16,178 nt of DNA, taken from contig CAAGGQ010000120.1 in assembly GCA_900769475.1 (NCBI GenBank), positions 1 through 16,178 of the forward strand. Reading direction: 5' to 3'. The notes beneath the pieces are model-generated. The model was not told the DNA's origin, ran no database searches, and saw only the letters and a list, made by a program, of their open reading frames with translations. Made by a program: the position numbers and the translations under genes. Positions 13,340 through 16,178 of this stretch are shown piece after piece (position 1 is the first letter of the stretch; the number at the start of each line of letters is the position of its first letter). The DNA is from Clostridia bacterium. Lineage in GTDB: Bacteria; Bacillota; Clostridia; Oscillospirales; CAG-272.

Positions 13340-15187
13340 TTATTTTTTCTCGTTTTCAGAGTGATAATACCGAACGATGGCTTCCGCATCCCGCAAAGAG
13401 ATTCCCGAAATTGCCGAAAGCTCCTCTGCGGAGGCGTTGCGGATCTTGGTTACGCTTCCCATAGCCTTCATCAGCTTTTTGGCTTTGGCCTCTCCAATGC
13501 CGGGAATGCGAGTGAGAACCGAAGTCTTCAGCGTTTTGCGCTTTGCCGCGTCCATCTGTTTAACAGTATAACGGTGAACCTCCTCCTGGATCCGATAGAT
13601 CAGGGCGTAAATATCCTGCTCCTTGGCAATGCTGATCTCCTGAGTATCGGTGCAAAGAGCACGCGTTTTGTGATAATCGTCCTTGACCATGCCAAACACG
13701 GGCAAGGAAATCCCCTTTTCTGCCAACAGCTCCCGCACCACCGAAACATGACCGCGGCCACCGTCCAAAAGGATCAAATCGGGAAGCTGGGAAAAGGAGC
13801 CGCTCTCGTCGCTCAAATGCTCCAGTCGGCGCGCCAACACCTCTCGCATAGAGGCGTAATCGTCGGTGGATCCCACCACCGAACGAATCCGAAAGACCCG
13901 ATAATCGGCCTTGGAAAAGCGTCCGTCCAGGCAAACGATCATCCCCGCCGTCAAGTGCTCCTTGCCCAGGTTGGAAATGTCGTATGCCTCGATGCGGGTG
14001 GGATAGCTTTCCAGCCGTAACAGATCGGCCAGGCGGAAGAGGGTTCCCTCGGTCTTTTCCGTGGAGATTCGATGCTGATGCGCCTGCTCCGCCGCGTTTT
14101 TCTCTACCATGTCGCAAAGCACGCGGAGGGTTCCTCGCTCGGGAATTTTTACATGAACGCGGTGTCCCGCAATTTGAGTAAGATAAGTGGAAAGCATTTC
14201 ACAATCGGCAGGATCCGCCGCTTGAGATAAGAGAATGGTGGGGGGAATATACGCCCGTCCCTTGTAATGCTCGCACAGGAAGGTGGTAAGATCCTCGGGC
14301 TCCAGAATACTGTCGGCTCCGTAGATGGTTTCGGTCTTGTCCTGCAGTACGCCGGAGCGAATGTAAAATACCGATACGCAAGAGCAGAAATCGTCGGAAT
14401 ACAGCGCCACCACGTCCTGCTCGGTTTCGGGATCGGCCACCACCTTTTGCTTTTCTTGCAACGCCCCCAGGGCCTGGATGGCGTCACGGCACTGTGCCGC
14501 GGCCTCGTAGCGCTCCTCCTCGGCAAACGCAAGCATTTGCGCCTGGAGCTGCTGGCGCACGCCGTTGCTCTTGCCGCGAAGAATATCCTCGGCATAGGAA
14601 ACCATGGTTTGGTATTCCTCGGGCGAAACGCTCCCTGTGCAAACGCCGCAACAACGGTGCATTTGATAATAAATGCAGGGCCGCACCTTGCCAATCTCCT
14701 TGGGAAAGGAATGATTGCAGGTGGGAAGCTGCAGCACGCGGTTGACCAGCTCGATCAGGGTATACGCCGTTCCCGAGCCCGAAAAGGGACCAAAATACTT
14801 GGCTCTGTCCGAATCACGCTTGCGCGTGAACTGCAGACGGGGATATTCCCCGGAGGTCATCTTGATATAGGGATAGGATTTCGCATCCTTTAGACGAATG
14901 TTGTATTTGGGAGTGTATTGCTTGATCAGCGTGTTTTCCAGGGACAGGGCCTCGATCTCGGTATCGCAAAGATAATAATCAAAGTCCTGCACCATGGAAA
15001 CCATGCGGGCGGTCTTCACGTTTTTCGAGCTGTTTTGAAAATACTGAGAAACCCGGTTCTTCAGTTTTCGGGATTTTCCAACGTAGATCACCTTGCCGCT
15101 ACGGTCCCGCATGATATAGACCCCGGGACACAGCGGCAGGGTGTTTGCCTTTTCCAAGAGTGCTTGCTTTATCGTTTCCTTTGGCAT
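13340..15187 (-). CDS. uvrC: Excinuclease ABC subunit C
   Basis: 615 residues. UvrC makes both incisions in nucleotide excision repair after UvrA and UvrB find the damage. The order is canonical: GIY-YIG nuclease domain (PGVYIMRD at 21-28, VIYVGKSRKLKNR at 33-45), a four-cysteine region (Cys157, Cys171, Cys179/180, Cys183) that fits the reported iron-sulfur cluster of UvrC, a UVR motif that binds UvrB (about 205-242), the RNase H-like nuclease domain with EAYDISN and LLDGGRGH, and two helix-hairpin-helix repeats at the end (about 550-610). The start ATG at 15187 is preceded by GGAGGAGG. It heads the uvrC-rsmD-coaD operon. Only about 25 bases separate its ribosome binding region from the HPr terminator, so no separate promoter can be seen. 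Confidence 0.98.
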   Translation of the reverse strand: MPKETIKQALLEKANTLPLCPGVYIMRDRSGKVIYVGKSRKLKNRVSQYFQNSSKNVKTARMVSMVQDFDYYLCDTEIEALSLENTLIKQYTPKYNIRLKDAKSYPYIKMTSGEYPRLQFTRKRDSDRAKYFGPFSGSGTAYTLIELVNRVLQLPTCNHSFPKEIGKVRPCIYYQMHRCCGVCTGSVSPEEYQTMVSYAEDILRGKSNGVRQQLQAQMLAFAEEERYEAAAQCRDAIQALGALQEKQKVVADPETEQDVVALYSDDFCSCVSVFYIRSGVLQDKTETIYGADSILEPEDLTTFLCEHYKGRAYIPPTILLSQAADPADCEMLSTYLTQIAGHRVHVKIPERGTLRVLCDMVEKNAAEQAHQHRISTEKTEGTLFRLADLLRLESYPTRIEAYDISNLGKEHLTAGMIVCLDGRFSKADYRVFRIRSVVGSTDDYASMREVLARRLEHLSDESGSFSQLPDLILLDGGRGHVSVVRELLAEKGISLPVFGMVKDDYHKTRALCTDTQEISIAKEQDIYALIYRIQEEVHRYTVKQMDAAKRKTLKTSVLTRIPGIGEAKAKKLMKAMGSVTKIRNASAEELSAISGISLRDAEAIVRYYHSENEKK

Positions 15188-15211
15188 TGCCTTGCCTCCT
15201 CCCTTTGGGAA

Positions 15212-15272
15212 TGATGAAAAAGAGAAAGCGACACGCCTCAGCCCACAAAAGCCGATCCGAGTACGTGCCGCT
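15212..15272 (-). terminator. Terminator after the HPr gene
   Basis: AGCGACACG (15227-15235) pairs with CGTGCCGCT (15264-15272), nine base pairs with one G-U, with an inner five-base stem (CTCGG with CTGAG on the minus strand). On the minus strand TTCTCTTTTT follows. It ends about 25 bases before the uvrC start codon. Confidence 0.75.
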
Positions 15273-15290
15273 TACTGCATTATCTGGTTC

Positions 15291-15557
15291 TTAAATTTCA
15301 GAAAAACCGCTGTCGATCAATTCTACCAATCCGGAAATTGCAGCATCCTCGTCCTGGCCGTCTGCAATCAAGGTAACCGTCATTCCCTTGGCAATGCCCA
15401 GAGAAAGAACGCCCAACAGGCTCTTGGCGTTTACCTTGCGATCGTCCTTTTCGATCCAGATCGAAGCCTTATAGGTGTTTGCTTTTTGGATAAAGAAGGT
15501 GGCGGGTCTTGCGTGAAGGCCGCTGGTATTGGTAATCATAACGTCGCGTGAAATCAT
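15291..15557 (-). CDS. ptsH: HPr family phosphocarrier protein
   Basis: 88 residues, the usual HPr length. HPr passes phosphate from enzyme I to sugar-specific PTS enzymes II in the cytoplasm. In Firmicutes it also acts as a CcpA co-repressor when phosphorylated on a serine. Both sites are visible: the active-site His15 in SGLHARPA and the regulatory Ser46 in NAKSLLGVLSLGIAKG. The His at position 15 separates it from the Crh paralogue, which has Gln there. The start ATG at 15557 has GGGAG about ten bases upstream. A second Met at residue 7 has no ribosome binding site. No enzyme I gene is next to it, so it is a stand-alone ptsH, with its own promoter and terminator. Confidence 0.93.
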   Translation of the reverse strand: MISRDVMITNTSGLHARPATFFIQKANTYKASIWIEKDDRKVNAKSLLGVLSLGIAKGMTVTLIADGQDEDAAISGLVELIDSGFSEI

Positions 15558-15636
15558 ACGTTGCTTGCTCCCATTTCTGCATCAATATATCGGCCGTTTC
15601 CAAAAAACGGCGACAGTTCGAATAATATTTACATAT

Positions 15637-15665
15637 AGTATAACAAAAAGAAAAGAAAAAATCAA
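15637..15665 (-). promoter_or_regulatory. Promoter of the HPr gene
   Basis: On the minus strand TTGATT (15665-15660), a 17-base T-rich spacer, then TATACT (15642-15637) with TG two bases before it (extended -10). The leader to the ATG is about 75 bases. Confidence 0.75.
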
Positions 15666-15679
15666 TAGTCAATCTATTG
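15663..15679. repeat. Inverted repeat overlapping the HPr promoter -35
   Basis: CAATAG (15663-15668) and CTATTG (15674-15679) form a perfect dyad with a five-base centre. On the minus strand it is followed by TTTTTT. It is either an operator covering the -35 or a weak AT-rich terminator for the upstream gene. Confidence 0.45.
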
Positions 15680-15755
15680 TTTTTTTACCAATCATTCTAT
15701 CATTTTTCGTGCAAATTGATATAAAAATGGATAAAATGCGACCGAATTCACCTCT

Positions 15756-16178
15756 TTATCCCTTGAAACCATTCACCGGAAATATCCAATACGAAATTGC
15801 GGTACGATCGCTATACAGCAAAAAGCTTTTCCCATACAAAAGCGCGTTGACACCGTTTTGCAAAAGGACCCCCTGTTTCCATTCCCCTGCAATCGTAACC
15901 TCCAGCGTCAGATCCACAAGCCCTCTGCCGGGAACGATCTTCTCCTGTGTCGTGTCCCGCAAGGGGTCTGGAAAGGTAGACGCCTCGGTAGCCTCCTTTT
16001 TGGTCACCCGACCGAACACCTCTCCCGAGGGCCAGTAAAGGAGATCGCCATTCTCCAGGCAATCCCCCACCTGTGGATGGATCGATGAAGCAAGGAGCCA
16101 TACCGAATGTGTGGAGAAAGATTCCTCTCGGCTTGCCCCTGCCGACCACCGAAGCAGAACACAGATCAACGAGAGGAC
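15756..16178 (-). CDS. DUF4330-like protein, N-terminus cut by window edge
   Basis: The frame is open to the right edge, giving 140 visible codons. The beginning, probably with a membrane anchor (LSLICVLLRWSAG may be its end), lies outside the window. The visible part is a beta-rich domain: GDCLENGDLLYWPSGEVFGRV, then a loop with FPDPLRDTTQEKIVPGRGLVDLTLEVTI, and a C-terminal GVNALLYGKSFLLYSDRTAISYWIFPV. The pattern 'Gd...G.viG.v', then 'r.dv.ltie', then 'ng...vGk.....t....G.i' recalls DUF4330, anchored proteins of unknown function in Clostridia. This is recalled from family pattern and not searched. The next gene downstream is ptsH, about 200 bases away behind its own promoter. Confidence 0.6.
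   Translation of the reverse strand, partial: VLSLICVLLRWSAGASREESFSTHSVWLLASSIHPQVGDCLENGDLLYWPSGEVFGRVTKKEATEASTFPDPLRDTTQEKIVPGRGLVDLTLEVTIAGEWKQGVLLQNGVNALLYGKSFLLYSDRTAISYWIFPVNGFKG

Noticed and set aside
12758..14020. Plus-strand open frame of 420 codons opposite rsmD and uvrC
   Set aside because: It crosses two well-supported genes antisense and shows no domain.
15558..15636. Leader of ptsH as a riboswitch
   Set aside because: The leader of about 75 bases has a short hairpin (AAACGG...CCGTTT) but no recognised riboswitch core.
1..16178. Mobile element, prophage, CRISPR or tRNA genes
   Set aside because: No transposase, integrase, terminal repeats, regular spacer array or cloverleaf sequence was seen on either strand.

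Overview
The window is a stretch of chromosome from a moderate-GC, endospore-forming Firmicute, most likely an uncultured or gut-type Clostridia (Oscillospiraceae-like). The main evidence is a full-length SpoIVA spore-coat ATPase, an HPr that keeps both His15 and Ser46, strong Gram-positive ribosome binding sites, TTGACA/TATAAT promoters, and rubrerythrin as an anaerobe marker. I see no tRNA, rRNA, CRISPR array, insertion sequence or phage gene. Genes are tightly packed and mostly on the minus strand. Both window edges cut a gene.

Left part (1-3391): a partial TspO-like membrane protein lies downstream of a bifunctional class A penicillin-binding protein (minus). Divergent from the latter is a small single-pass membrane protein of unknown function (plus). 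A two-way terminator separates this gene from spoIVA.

Middle left (3395-7405, minus strand): spoIVA, the branched-chain amino acid exporter pair azlC-azlD behind a perfect TTGACA-17-TATAAT promoter, a two-domain rubrerythrin, and a RimJ-like N-acetyltransferase with its own promoter.

Middle right (7465-10187, plus strand): a three-gene, translationally coupled operon, which is the most unusual part of the window. It encodes a 134-residue protein resembling only the N-terminal (pre-ATP-grasp) domain of carboxylate-amine ligases, an aspartate/glutamate-type racemase with both catalytic cysteines, and a full-length MurE-like Mur ligase. The ligase's amino-acid specificity motif reads DNPG instead of the DNPR of diaminopimelate ligases. 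Together they look like a pathway that makes a D-amino acid and joins an amino acid to a UDP-MurNAc-peptide or similar carrier. The substrate is not known from the sequence.

Right part (10186-16178, minus strand): a housekeeping operon uvrC-rsmD-coaD runs into a six-helix membrane protein with two DTTGDGK repeats in its tail, and then a Wzx/MATE-type flippase coupled to it by a 4-base overlap. Upstream lie the HPr gene with its own promoter and terminator, and the C-terminal part of a DUF4330-like protein. Several terminator hairpins sit against, or even contain, the ribosome binding site of the next gene (spoIVA most clearly), so read-through or internal starts may matter for regulation here.
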